From Pseudorhodoplanes sp. (GTDB lineage: Bacteria > Pseudomonadota > Alphaproteobacteria > Rhizobiales > Xanthobacteraceae): DNA of 64,000 nt. Below, in pieces: positions 45,792-54,960 of this stretch (within the stretch, counting starts at the first letter, position 1; every line of letters starts with the position of its first letter). The DNA lies in assembly GCA_022843165.1 (NCBI GenBank), contig JALHOD010000008.1, positions 62,001 through 126,000 of the forward strand. Reading direction: 5' to 3'. The notes beneath the pieces were generated by a model. That model saw only the letters and a program-made list of their open reading frames with translations. It was not told the DNA's origin and searched no databases. A program made the translations under genes and the position numbers.

Positions 45792-46775
45792 TTACGGGAC
45801 CAGAACGGCTGCACCGACGATGTTTCCCTTTCTGATATCCTCGATCGCCTCATTGGCGCGATCAAGTCGGTAGCGTGTCGTATGGGTCTTCACGCCGGCT
45901 TGCTGCGCGACCGCGAGAAAATCGTGGCCGTCCTTGCGGGTGAGATTGGCCACGGACACGATCTGGCGTTCTTCCCATAGCAGGCGGTAGGGGAAGGCCG
46001 GAATGTCGCTCATGTGAATGCCGCCGCAGACGACGCGGCCGCCCTTCTTCACATGGCGCAAAGCGGTCGGAACAAGCGCGCCGATTGGCGCAAAGATGAT
46101 TGCGGCATCCAGCAATTCCGGCGGATTATCGTCGGACGATCCCGCCCAGGTCACACCGAGCGATCGCGCGTGGCTTTGGGCAAGCTCGTCGCCCGGCCGT
46201 GTGAAGGCATGAACCCTGCGGCCCTGCCATGCGCAAACCTGCGCGATGATATGCGCGGCGGCGCCAAAACCGTAAATGCCGATGGCCTCGCCCTGACCCG
46301 CCGCAACAAGGGAACGCCAGCCGATCAGGCCCGCGCAGAGCAGCGGGGCCGCGGCAACGGGATCGTCGTAACCATCAAGTGCGAAGGTGTAATCTGAGTC
46401 GGAAACGGCATGTGTGGCGAAGCCGCCGTCACGGGTATAGCCGGTGAAGAGCGGCTGATCACAGAGATTTTCCCGACCCGACAGACAATAAGCGCAATGA
46501 TTGCAAGTATGACCGAGCCAGGGAACCCCGACGCGCTGCCCCTTGGCGTAGCCGGTCACGCCATCACCCCATGTTTCGACACGGCCGACGATCTCATGAC
46601 CAGGAATCAGCGGCAGCTTGGGCGAGGGCAGGTCGCCGTCAACCACATGAAGATCGGTGCGGCACACCGCACAGGCCTCCACGCGAATGAGAATTTCACC
46701 GTCGCCTGGATGTGGAATCGGCCGTGTTTCCAGCGTCAGCGGCTTTCGGATCTCGTGGAGAACCATGGCCTGCAT
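45792..46775 (-). CDS. Zinc-dependent alcohol dehydrogenase (MDR family)
   Basis: 327 residues. Catalytic zinc residues are in CAVCRTDLHVVDG and GHEIVGRVE. The structural zinc site has four cysteines (GHTCNHCAYCLSGRENLC). The NAD-binding glycine region is IGIYGFGAAAHIIAQ, in which the usual GxGxxG reads GFGAAA. Of the AdhA type that turns alcohols and aldehydes over. It starts 33 bases after the stop of the ACP-ligase-acyltransferase gene on the same strand, so co-transcription is likely. In the low-oxygen setting a fermentative role is plausible. Confidence 0.9.
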   Translation of the reverse strand: MQAMVLHEIRKPLTLETRPIPHPGDGEILIRVEACAVCRTDLHVVDGDLPSPKLPLIPGHEIVGRVETWGDGVTGYAKGQRVGVPWLGHTCNHCAYCLSGRENLCDQPLFTGYTRDGGFATHAVSDSDYTFALDGYDDPVAAAPLLCAGLIGWRSLVAAGQGEAIGIYGFGAAAHIIAQVCAWQGRRVHAFTRPGDELAQSHARSLGVTWAGSSDDNPPELLDAAIIFAPIGALVPTALRHVKKGGRVVCGGIHMSDIPAFPYRLLWEERQIVSVANLTRKDGHDFLAVAQQAGVKTHTTRYRLDRANEAIEDIRKGNIVGAAVLVP

Positions 46776-46808
46776 CTGTCATTCCATGTGATGTAATCGG
46801 TCTGACAT

Positions 46809-49682
46809 TCAAGCGGGCGGCGGCATCACCAGTTCGTCAAGGTCTGGCTCCTGGCTGTTCCGGAGAATGACAGCCCGGCACTCGTCACGCAATTTGAGTA
46901 TGGACGCAAAATCCTTGCCCGTCGGTCTGACGGGTTCGCCAATGATAACGCTGACCGGCGACCAGATGGGAAACCAGCGCTCGCCGCGCAGCATCTGTCG
47001 CGTGCCGCGGATGGTGCCCGGGATCACCGCAAGACCGGCCTCGGAAGCGATCTTGAAGGCCCCGAGATGGAAGCCGGTCAGGCCGATGCGGCGGGTGAAT
47101 GTGCCTTCCGGAAAGAACACCAGCGGCCGGCCTTCGCGGGCGAGTGCGACAACCGCTTCGGTATCGGCAAGACTTCCGGCAATATCGCGGCGCTCGACAA
47201 AGACCACGCCCAGCCTGCGCAGGAACGGCCCAGCAAAAATCTGGTGCAGAAACTCCTTCTTGGCCGCGAAAACCGGCTCGCCCGGAAGCGCCGCTCCGAG
47301 TACCAATGCATCTGCATAGCTTGCGTGGTTGAAGATCAGGATTGCATCTCGCTTCGGAATACGGTCCAGATTCTGCACGGTGAGCGGCGCGCCGATAGCG
47401 AACAGTCCGGTGCGGCAGAGCAGACGCAAAGCTGCCCAGCGCCATGCACGGACTGGCAGCGTCATCACGACGATCCAGGCTGATGCGGCGACGGTTCCCA
47501 CGGTCAGCCACCACCAGGCGGCATAGATCCACCGGCCGGTCGCGCGCAGCCATGAACCAATTCTGGGCATCAGGCCCGCAAGAAACAGTCGGATCTGCTG
47601 GACGGCAACGCTTCTGCGCGGAGCTCCGATCTCACCGTTCTCATAGAGCGCCTTTGCCGCGCTTCGCCGGATCTTTCCGCTCGCGGTCTTTGGAATCGTA
47701 TCGGGAAGAACTAGCATGATCTCATCGGCCGGCGCGCCAAGCGATTCGGTCGCCGTCGCATGAGCCTTGTGGATCAAGGATTCGCGAGCAGCCGAATTTT
47801 GTTCTGCCGTTTCGACAAGGATGACCGCGCGCTCGGTCCCCGACAGGCGATCCGCTGTTCCGAAAAGAGCCACCCCGGATTTGATCACACCCGGCAGTTC
47901 CGCGATCTTTTCTTCCACTTCATGCGGATAAATGTGCTTTCCGGCTCTGATGACGATGTCCTTAGCGCGGCCGGTGATGAAATATTCGCCGTCGGCGCGG
48001 TAGGCCAGGTCTCCGCTGTCAAGCCAGCCGTCGTGAAACAGTTCTTTCGTCTTGGCCTCATTGTTGAAATAGCCCGATGTTGCTGACGGACCGCGGAACT
48101 GCAGACGGCCAACGTGACGGTCCTGTAACTCGCAATCCTGGTCATCCACGATGCGGACGTTGTGGTCAGGGATTGTGCGACCGCTGCTGACAATTTCCAG
48201 CGGGTTTGAATCGTCGGGGTCAGCTTGCTGCGCAAGGCCGGTGCTGGACAACGCCTTGCGGTTCAGTCGCTCGATCAATGGTCCGCGTCCAAGCGGCGGA
48301 AAGGTGAGAACGACGGTATTCTCGGCAAGACCGTAGGCAGGTGCCATGGCTTCCGCCCGGAAGCCATATTTGCTGAATCGCTCGGCGAATCGGCGGATGG
48401 AATTCGGACTGACCGGTTCGGCGCCGTTCGCGACAATGCGCAGCGAACTGAGATCGAGTCCTTCGATATCGGCGTCGCTGATTTTACTGTGGCAGGTTTC
48501 GAAGGCGAAATTTGGCGCGGCTGATATCGTGGCGCGATAGCGATGGATCGCCCAGAGCCAGCGTTCCGGACGCGCGAGGAAGGTGAGCGGCGACATGGCA
48601 TAGAAGGGCGCGGCAAAATACAGGGAACCCAGCCATGCGCCGATGAGTCCCATATCATGATAGAGCGGTAGCCAGCTGACGAAGACGTCCGCCGAACTGG
48701 CGCTGACGGCTTGGCCGATAGAGCGGATATTCGCCAGCAGATTCGCATGGCTCAGGACAACGCCTTTGGGATCGCCGGTACTGCCCGATGTGTATTGCAG
48801 GAAGGCGGTGGCGCTTGGCTCGTTGGTGAGCGGCAGCATCGAAGGCGACGCTTGAGACAGGGTGGCCACGCTTTCCACCCCCCGCAGACTGGGGACCTGA
48901 GGCTGAATTAAGCCGGCGAGGGAAAGGCCCCGGTCTGTGGTCAGCAGAAGCTGCACGGTTGCGTTTCGCAAGATTCCGGCCTGCCGCAGCAGGTGCTCCT
49001 CAAGCTGGCTCATTCGCGCTGGCGGATAGATAGGAACCGGGGTTGCACCGGCATACAGGATGCCGAAAAAAGACGTGAAAAAGTCGGTACCGGTCGGGAG
49101 CATCAGCGCCACGCAATCATTTGGTTGGATGTCGCGATCGATCAGATTGGCCGCAATCTGCCGGGCAGCTTTTTGCAGCTCTCCATATGTGATCGCCGCT
49201 GTTTCACTGCCATCATCATTCAACACCGTCGCATGCAGGCGGTCCGGGTGTCGGGCGGCGTGCCAGTCGAGCACTCCTGTCAGGGTCTGTGCACTCTCAG
49301 CGTTAGAGACCTGCGGCAGTGTCGGCGGGGTGAATTCCGCCGAATGCAGAGGAATTGCATGAGAGGTCGCCTGCCCAAGCGCCAGCAAAAGGTCTTGGAC
49401 GGTCTCGGATTCCGTCAACGTGTTTGAGGGCAGCCGGACATGGAACGCCTGTTCGATGCGGAGCACCAGTTCCGCGCGGCCGAGACTGTCGATTCCCAGA
49501 TCGCGGTCCAGACGGCTCGCGGGGGTAATGTCGCTCTGTCGCGCTGGATGGAGTTCCTGCAGCAACTGCCGGATGATCCCGGTCAGTGAAGCCTTGTAGG
49601 GGCTGGGTTGGTTCGATGCTTGCTCGGACTGAGGCGCCAATTTAATCATGGATTTTGATGCCATGGAGACGATAAGACCCAT
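46809..49682 (-). CDS. ACP - fatty acyl-AMP ligase - PlsC acyltransferase fusion
   Basis: 957 residues from the ATG at 49682; in-frame ATGs at 49664 and 49649 are also possible, and a FixK-type box overlaps the first one. Residues ~30-105 are an acyl carrier protein with phosphopantetheine Ser66 in DLGIDSLGRAEL. Residues ~130-680 are an AMP-ligase of fatty acyl-AMP ligase type (LQYTSGSTGDPKGVVLSHANL, DSGDLAYRADGEYFITGRAKD). Residues ~770-930 are a PlsC/LPLAT domain with the HX4D motif near His786 (FNHASYAD) and FFPEGTFTRR. The order implies loading an acyl chain onto its own ACP and transfer to a lysolipid or other hydroxyl acceptor. The E. coli Aas protein is a partial analogue but has no attached ACP. 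Confidence 0.88.
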   Translation of the reverse strand: MGLIVSMASKSMIKLAPQSEQASNQPSPYKASLTGIIRQLLQELHPARQSDITPASRLDRDLGIDSLGRAELVLRIEQAFHVRLPSNTLTESETVQDLLLALGQATSHAIPLHSAEFTPPTLPQVSNAESAQTLTGVLDWHAARHPDRLHATVLNDDGSETAAITYGELQKAARQIAANLIDRDIQPNDCVALMLPTGTDFFTSFFGILYAGATPVPIYPPARMSQLEEHLLRQAGILRNATVQLLLTTDRGLSLAGLIQPQVPSLRGVESVATLSQASPSMLPLTNEPSATAFLQYTSGSTGDPKGVVLSHANLLANIRSIGQAVSASSADVFVSWLPLYHDMGLIGAWLGSLYFAAPFYAMSPLTFLARPERWLWAIHRYRATISAAPNFAFETCHSKISDADIEGLDLSSLRIVANGAEPVSPNSIRRFAERFSKYGFRAEAMAPAYGLAENTVVLTFPPLGRGPLIERLNRKALSSTGLAQQADPDDSNPLEIVSSGRTIPDHNVRIVDDQDCELQDRHVGRLQFRGPSATSGYFNNEAKTKELFHDGWLDSGDLAYRADGEYFITGRAKDIVIRAGKHIYPHEVEEKIAELPGVIKSGVALFGTADRLSGTERAVILVETAEQNSAARESLIHKAHATATESLGAPADEIMLVLPDTIPKTASGKIRRSAAKALYENGEIGAPRRSVAVQQIRLFLAGLMPRIGSWLRATGRWIYAAWWWLTVGTVAASAWIVVMTLPVRAWRWAALRLLCRTGLFAIGAPLTVQNLDRIPKRDAILIFNHASYADALVLGAALPGEPVFAAKKEFLHQIFAGPFLRRLGVVFVERRDIAGSLADTEAVVALAREGRPLVFFPEGTFTRRIGLTGFHLGAFKIASEAGLAVIPGTIRGTRQMLRGERWFPIWSPVSVIIGEPVRPTGKDFASILKLRDECRAVILRNSQEPDLDELVMPPPA

Positions 49683-49695
49683 TGACCGGAATCAA
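49682..49695 (-). promoter_or_regulatory. FixK/FNR-type box overlapping the first ATG of the ACP-ligase-PlsC gene
   Basis: TTGACCGGAATCAA, a perfect TTGA-N6-TCAA. It begins at the base that is also the first base of the ATG at 49682. Either the site represses, or translation starts further in at 49664 or 49649. A near-match, TTGATGCAAATCAT, lies at 49721-49734. Confidence 0.5.
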
Positions 49696-49812
49696 GAAAA
49701 ATAAGCAAACAGAGTCTGTTTTGATGCAAATCATAGCACCATTATACATCCGGGCGGCGGCGGAGAGTGCTTTGAGAGCAGGCTTCAGACGCTTTCTGCG
49801 CAAGGCGGGGCC

Positions 49813-50274
49813 ATGAAATTGCCGTTACGCGGCGGGTGCCAGTGCGGGCATCTGCGCTATGAGGTTCGCGCGGAACCTTTGTCCGTGTATGTCTGCCACT
49901 GCACGGAGTGTCAGCGTCAGTCTGGCAGTGCCTTCGCGATGTCTATGATGGTTCCACGCCTCGCGCTGGTGTTTACAGCGGGGGAACCGCGCAAGTGGTC
50001 TCGAATCACCGACAGAGGAAATGTACTGGACGGTGATTTTTGTGAGCACTGCGGCGTGCGCGTCGCTCACCATCCGCGCGTGAACGACAAAGTGTCCATT
50101 CTCAAGCCGGGCACGCTCGACGATACGCACTGGCTTGTGCCGGTCGGCCATATCTGGACACGCAGTGCGCAGTCGTGGGTTTCAATACCGGACGACGGTG
50201 TGATCTATGAAGGCCACCCGACAGACATGTCGCGGCTGATCGATGCATGGCAGAAAAGAACCGATGGATCTTAG
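49813..50274 (+). CDS. GFA-family zinc protein (CENP-V/GFA fold)
   Basis: 153 residues. Zinc-binding cysteines are in GGCQCGHLRYEV and CHCTECQRQSGSAFA, and a third group in DFCEHCGVRVAHHP. The fold is that of glutathione-dependent formaldehyde-activating enzymes, though most paralogues are not known to act on formaldehyde. It is divergent from the ACP-ligase-PlsC gene over a 130-base gap. Reaction unknown. Confidence 0.88.
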   Translation: MKLPLRGGCQCGHLRYEVRAEPLSVYVCHCTECQRQSGSAFAMSMMVPRLALVFTAGEPRKWSRITDRGNVLDGDFCEHCGVRVAHHPRVNDKVSILKPGTLDDTHWLVPVGHIWTRSAQSWVSIPDDGVIYEGHPTDMSRLIDAWQKRTDGS

Positions 50275-50319
50275 CTATTAGACGTGGCCAATCTCGATTG
50301 GCCGCAAGAGGGCGACGGA

Positions 50320-51315
50320 TCAGGACGTCCTCGCGATTGCCTCGATCTTGTCGAGACCGCCGACCTTGGGAGCAAGCGCAGCCCAGACGCCGCGCGCACC
50401 GCTCTCCCATGCCGCACGATCCTCAATCGCCACCGTCTTGCCGCCGGCGGCGGCCGCTTTGGCCATTGAGGTTTTTTCATCCTCGATGATCAGTTGGTCG
50501 AAATACAGTGCTCCTTCCGCCGCAGCTGCGGAAAACACCGCCTTCTCGTCATCCTTGAGAGATTTCCAGAACGGCGCCGAGAAGTATACGACTCCGGTCG
50601 CCCAGATATGTCCGGTCTCGATCAGGTAGGGCACGACCTCGTACAATTTGAACCCGGCATAAGCCGATTTTGTCAGATCCATCAGGTCAACGACGCCGGT
50701 TTGCAGCGCATTGTAGGTTTCCGTAATCGGGATGGGCGTCGGATTGGCGCCGAAGGCTCTCCACAATTCCGTATGCAGTGGACTTTGGATCACGCGGATA
50801 CGTTTGCCGGCAAGTTGCGCCGGTCTCGTGATAGCTTGTTTGGCCAGCAAATGGCGCGCGCCATAATTGATAAAGCCGCCCACGACGAAATTCTGCGCCG
50901 AGAATTTGATTTTCAGATCGGTACCGATGGGGCCGTCGACCACCCGCCGCACATGTGCGGCGTCGCGGAACACGAAAGGTGCATCGAGAATCTGGGATTC
51001 CGGAACCCAGCTCGACAGCGCCGAGATGGTGGATAGGCTGGCTTGAACGGACCCTAGACGAATCCCTTCCGCGACTTCCTTCTCACCGCCCAGAGCCGCG
51101 TTCTGCACGATGCGGAAATCGAACCGGCCCGGCAACTTCACATCCACGATCTCCTTGATCTTCACCCAGATCCTGGTTTCCGGCTTGTCGGCGCCAAACA
51201 GCGAGGCGACGGTAATCGGGATTGCGGCGCGGGCCATGCGCTGGCCGAGCAACGGCGCCGCCAAGCCTGCCGCAAACAGGCTTGAAAAAGCACGACGTGT
51301 CAGGGGCCGTCTCAT
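50320..51315 (-). CDS. TRAP transporter periplasmic solute-binding protein (DctP family)
   Basis: 331 residues. The N terminus MRRPLTRRAFSSLFAAGLA has a twin-arginine-like signal, cleaved near ARAAIP. The DctP-family core includes LSAQNFVVGGFINYGARH-like strands, the ligand-clamp region LAGKRIRVIQSPLHTELWRAFGA (the Arg in KRIRV normally salt-bridges a carboxylate), and ETYNALQTGVVDLMD. The ligand is therefore expected to be an organic acid. It follows the fused membrane subunit with a 27-base gap. Confidence 0.88.
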   Translation of the reverse strand: MRRPLTRRAFSSLFAAGLAAPLLGQRMARAAIPITVASLFGADKPETRIWVKIKEIVDVKLPGRFDFRIVQNAALGGEKEVAEGIRLGSVQASLSTISALSSWVPESQILDAPFVFRDAAHVRRVVDGPIGTDLKIKFSAQNFVVGGFINYGARHLLAKQAITRPAQLAGKRIRVIQSPLHTELWRAFGANPTPIPITETYNALQTGVVDLMDLTKSAYAGFKLYEVVPYLIETGHIWATGVVYFSAPFWKSLKDDEKAVFSAAAAEGALYFDQLIIEDEKTSMAKAAAAGGKTVAIEDRAAWESGARGVWAALAPKVGGLDKIEAIARTS

Positions 51316-51342
51316 GTCTTCTATCCGATCCGCCTGGTTGCT

Positions 51343-53190
51343 CTAGAGCTTGGGAGGAGCCGCGAGCATCGCCGAGGCGACGCAGAGTACGGCGAGAGCC
51401 GCAAGCAGGGCAAGCAGCAGCGGAATGACCTCGCGGAAGACCTGGGCGGGGCGGGCGCCCGAAACGCCGCTGGCGACATAAATCAGAATGCCAAGCGGCG
51501 GTGTCAAGCCGTGGATCATCAGATTGACCACCAGAATGACACCGAATTGGATCGGATCGATCCCGGCCATGATGGCCGCCGGCAGGAGTAGCGGCGCCAG
51601 CAACAATATGGCGGCACCGATATCGAGCGCGAGACCCGCAATTAGCAGAATGATATTGGCCAGCAGCATGACCGCGAACGGTCCGCCGCCCAGGGAGGTG
51701 ACGACCGATGTCACGAGGTCGGACACCCGGTCGATCGCAAGCAGAAAGGCAAAGGGTGTGGCAGCGCCAATCAGAAGCCCGATGGCGGCGGCTTCTCCGG
51801 CGGACTGCCGGAATGCCGCGCCCATCTTTTGTCCGTTGAGGCTGCGCAAGACGAGACAGACAATCAGCGCATAGGCGACGGCCAGCGCCGAGGCCTCGGT
51901 GGTGGTCACAAAGCCAAACCGGATACCAATGACCACCACAACGCCGAGACCGATGGCAGGCCATGACGAGATGAATGCACGCATCCGTTCCGGCCCGGAG
52001 GCCGGCAGTCGCGCCGGCTTTTCGCCACGTGACGTCAGGTAAAGGCCAATGCCCAGCGCCAGAGCGAGTACGCCGCCGGCCACGAACCCGCCCACCAGGA
52101 GCGAGCCGACCGAGAGATTTGTTGCCGTCGCCAGGATCAGGAAGGCGATCGATGGCGGGATGATATTGTCCAGCATCGCGGTCGCAGCGACGATCGCGGC
52201 CGCGCGCGGCAGCGGATAGCCGTGCGACACCAGCGCCGGCACCATCACTTTCGCTCCGAAAGCGGCGTTGGCGACGGAGGAGCCCGACGCCCCTGAAAAC
52301 ATCACGCTCGAAACCAGCGTGGTTTGCGCCAGTCCGCCGCGCAGATGGCCGACCAAGGTCGCTGCAAAGTGGACCAGCCGCTCCGCGAGCCCGCCTTCGG
52401 TCAGCAGGCTGCCTGCGAGCAGGAAAAAAGGAATCGCCAGCAACAGGAATTTGCTGATTCCCACTACGGTGTTCTGGACCAGGGCGGGTTCCGGCAGGAG
52501 CGCCCCAAAGGGCGCGGCCAGCGATACGCCGACCAGCAAGGTGTGCGGCAGCGGCGCCCCTAGGATCAGCCCGACAGTCGCGGCAGTGCCCGCCACAAGA
52601 CTTGGCGTCGATACCGCCACAGTGGGGAGATGGTGCGCTGCGAGATACAATACGATACCGGTGGCGAGGATCAGAAAGGCTCGCGACAGGCCGTCCTGCA
52701 CCAGTGCCCGACCGAACATCATGACGATGGTCAGTCCGCCACCGATCGCAACGGCGGCGTAGCGCAGCCATTCCGGCAGTCCGAGAGCCGTCGATGTGCC
52801 GCCGATGGCGCCGACCACGTCCATGCCGCCCAGTGCAAGAATCAGGCCCGCGTCGATGGCGATGCCGTCGGCGACGATGCGTGCGACCTTCTGCAACGAG
52901 ACGGGGAAGAACTGGACGATTGCGTCCAGCCGCATGGCGAGCGGACCGCTGAGCGCGAGCGGCGCGCCGACCGCCACAAGCAGGACATTGAGCCAGATGG
53001 CCAATTCCTCCGACCAGATCAGCCCGCTGCCGAAGACGTATCGTAGCATGACGGACGTCAGGACCAAGGTCAGCAGAACCGCAAGAACGACCGCGCCGAG
53101 CCATTGCAGAAAAATAGACAGCCGGTCGAGCGCCAGCGCGATGACGTGGTGTTCTGCAAGGGGGAGCTTGGTGGTGTCCATCGCGGTCAT
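51343..53190 (-). CDS. TRAP transporter fused small and large membrane subunits (DctQM)
   Basis: 615 residues. Residues ~1-180 correspond to DctQ (four helices with SGLIWSEELAIWLNVLLVAVGAPLA). Residues ~190-615 correspond to DctM with many helices and landmarks SGASGSSVANAAFGAKVMVPAL, LDNIIPPSIAFLILA and LMIHGLTPPLGILIYVASGVSG. Sodium-driven uptake together with the binding protein. Gene order Q-M then P is opposite to the usual P-Q-M. It lies 83 bases after the MocR gene on the same strand. Confidence 0.9.
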   Translation of the reverse strand: MTAMDTTKLPLAEHHVIALALDRLSIFLQWLGAVVLAVLLTLVLTSVMLRYVFGSGLIWSEELAIWLNVLLVAVGAPLALSGPLAMRLDAIVQFFPVSLQKVARIVADGIAIDAGLILALGGMDVVGAIGGTSTALGLPEWLRYAAVAIGGGLTIVMMFGRALVQDGLSRAFLILATGIVLYLAAHHLPTVAVSTPSLVAGTAATVGLILGAPLPHTLLVGVSLAAPFGALLPEPALVQNTVVGISKFLLLAIPFFLLAGSLLTEGGLAERLVHFAATLVGHLRGGLAQTTLVSSVMFSGASGSSVANAAFGAKVMVPALVSHGYPLPRAAAIVAATAMLDNIIPPSIAFLILATATNLSVGSLLVGGFVAGGVLALALGIGLYLTSRGEKPARLPASGPERMRAFISSWPAIGLGVVVVIGIRFGFVTTTEASALAVAYALIVCLVLRSLNGQKMGAAFRQSAGEAAAIGLLIGAATPFAFLLAIDRVSDLVTSVVTSLGGGPFAVMLLANIILLIAGLALDIGAAILLLAPLLLPAAIMAGIDPIQFGVILVVNLMIHGLTPPLGILIYVASGVSGARPAQVFREVIPLLLALLAALAVLCVASAMLAAPPKL

Positions 53191-53273
53191 TGTGCCGGAA
53201 CTTCAACACATGGGCGAGAACGAAGTGCCGGCTCCGAATGCCTCGATGTCGATGACAAGGGATTGCTGTGCTG

Positions 53274-54650
53274 CTAGACGACCGAGACCGTTTCGGCGGT
53301 TTGGAGAATTTGCTTCAAGGTGCCGAGTGCGCGTTCGAGTTCCGCTTCCGTGCGGATTGCGCCCAGGCACAGCCGTACCCCGACGCTGCCCGGATCGAGC
53401 GGCTGAAGCGCGACCGGCGGGGCCAAGGTGATGCCGGACAATGCGGCCTGTGTGATCAGGGCCGTGACCGTGCGACCTGCCGGCAGCGGCAGCCAGACGT
53501 GAAAGGCCGCGGGCGTCGAATTCTCGCGCAGCCGGTCGCCGAGAATGCGCCGGGCAACCTGACCCCAGGCAATGGCTTTCTCGCGCTTCAGGTAAACCTG
53601 GCGCGCCAAGCCGCCATTCTCAATCAAACGGGTGACGACCTCGGCCATGATCGGCGCCGCCATCCATCCGGTTGCGCGCAATGCGTTGATCGCGCGATCG
53701 CGGAAGGAGTCCGGTGCGATCATTGCGCCGATGCGCAAGCCGGGCGCCAGACATTTCGCGAAACTGATCGCGTAAAAACTCCGTTCCGGAATCAGCGCCG
53801 ATATCGGTTGTGGCGGAGAAGGGAACAGGAAGGCATAGGCATCGTCCTCGATAAGGTAGGCGTCATGTCGGCGAACGATGTCGGCGATCTTCTGCCGGCG
53901 CTCGCCCGGCACCACCGTGCCTGTCGGCGTCTGCAGCGTCGGCATCGTATAAAGGACGCGCGCTCCCGTTTCCGTAAAAGCCCGATCGAGGGCGTCGGGA
54001 ACGAGACCGAGCTCGTCCATGTCGACGCCATGCAGGCGACAGCCGGTTTGCGAGGCCAGCGCCAGCATGCCGGAATAGGTCAGCTTCTCGGCCAGAACGA
54101 CGTCGCCGCGTCCGGCGAGCATGCTGAGCGCGATCGAGATGGCGTGCTGCGCGCCCTGCGTCACGAAGATTCGGTCGGCATCCATCTCGATGCCCTGACT
54201 GATGAGCCAGGTTGCAATCGCCTCGCGATGCTCTCGGCAACCCTGATGAGGCAGGTAGTCGAGCATCTCCGCGACCATGCCGTCGGCCGCAATATCGGCG
54301 AGCGTTGCGGCGATCACCTCGTCCTCGCCGGTCGCGGGCGGAACGTTCAGGGTGAGGTTGGTGGTTTGCCGCGCGCGCGCGTCGGAATCGAACTTGGTTT
54401 CCGACCGGCGGCGCATCACGAAGGTCCCGCGCCCCACTTCGCCCGAGATCAGTCCGCGCCGCTCGGCTTCGGCATAGGCCTTTGAAATGGTACCGACGCT
54501 GAGACCCAGTTTCTCCGCCATGTCCCGATGCGGCAGCAGTCGGGTGCCGGGTTTGACCCGGCCCGCCGCGATGTCGGCTTCCAGGCGATCGACGATCGCC
54601 AGATAGCGTGGCCCGGTCTGCGGAGCGAAGGATGGTACCCAGTGCGACAT
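53274..54650 (-). CDS. MocR-type GntR/aminotransferase-like regulator
   Basis: 458 residues from the ATG at 54650; the frame extends upstream through A/T-rich promoter DNA and that part is not counted. A GntR winged helix (~15-85) has LLPHRDMAEKLGLSVGTISKAYAEAERRGLI. The rest is an aspartate aminotransferase fold: FVTQGAQHAISIALSML, YLIEDDAYAFL, and the PLP lysine in ISFAKCLAPGLRIG. MocR proteins sense PLP or an amino compound. Divergent from the molybdenum hydroxylase operon over a 310-base gap with a palindrome, and upstream of the TRAP genes, so it probably controls both. Confidence 0.9.
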   Translation of the reverse strand: MSHWVPSFAPQTGPRYLAIVDRLEADIAAGRVKPGTRLLPHRDMAEKLGLSVGTISKAYAEAERRGLISGEVGRGTFVMRRRSETKFDSDARARQTTNLTLNVPPATGEDEVIAATLADIAADGMVAEMLDYLPHQGCREHREAIATWLISQGIEMDADRIFVTQGAQHAISIALSMLAGRGDVVLAEKLTYSGMLALASQTGCRLHGVDMDELGLVPDALDRAFTETGARVLYTMPTLQTPTGTVVPGERRQKIADIVRRHDAYLIEDDAYAFLFPSPPQPISALIPERSFYAISFAKCLAPGLRIGAMIAPDSFRDRAINALRATGWMAAPIMAEVVTRLIENGGLARQVYLKREKAIAWGQVARRILGDRLRENSTPAAFHVWLPLPAGRTVTALITQAALSGITLAPPVALQPLDPGSVGVRLCLGAIRTEAELERALGTLKQILQTAETVSVV

Positions 54651-54842
54651 AAAATCGGTTCTCGCGTAACGCCGACCATCGAATAGGACAATTTTGAAAT
54701 TGTAGCAATATAGTTCTGAGTTTTTGACGACGATGAGGGATGGCGGGCGTTGGAAATGCTGGAAATCATGCTGCTTCGACCGGATTCCGCGAAGACCAGA
54801 GCCTGTCCGACAGTTCATTCAACCAAAAAAGCTCACAATGTT

Positions 54843-54862
54843 ATATGTCACCGAAGACATAT
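54843..54862. promoter_or_regulatory. Palindrome, probable regulator operator
   Basis: ATATGTC, six bases, GACATAT: perfect 7-base arms, centred about 29 bases before the TTGACA -35 element of the forward operon. A natural site for the divergent MocR protein or the GntR-FCD protein. Confidence 0.5.
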
Positions 54863-54878
54863 TGGTACAGTTTTAGAA

Positions 54879-54908
54879 TTGACATTTATGCATTTGCCCC
54901 TCTATCGT
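54879..54908 (+). promoter_or_regulatory. Candidate promoter of the NIPSNAP-Mo hydroxylase operon
   Basis: Perfect TTGACA at 54879-54884, then 18 bases and a weak TATCGT at 54903-54908, about 53 bases before the ATG at 54961. The weak -10 and the palindrome just upstream fit an activated promoter. Confidence 0.4.
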
Positions 54909-54960
54909 CCCAGTCAAGAAAAGACAGCGACATACAATGGCGCGCGAGGCGGGAGGCTTG

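Larger units (their letters stand above)
54651..54960. other. Divergent regulatory region, no gene
   Basis: 310 bases between mocR (reverse) and the NIPSNAP gene (forward). A/T-rich relative to the genes. Contains a 7-base-arm palindrome and a sigma70-like promoter, both listed separately. Frames crossing it look non-coding. Confidence 0.6.

Noticed and set aside
51083-53209. 708-codon reverse frame overlapping dctQM and dctP in another frame
   Set aside because: Arg/Gly/His-rich frame-shift shadow; the DctQM frame has membrane helices and TRAP motifs.
54651-54818. N-terminal extension of the MocR protein by 56 codons
   Set aside because: The extra residues do not resemble GntR sequence and lie in A/T-rich promoter DNA; the ATG at 54650 gives the normal length.
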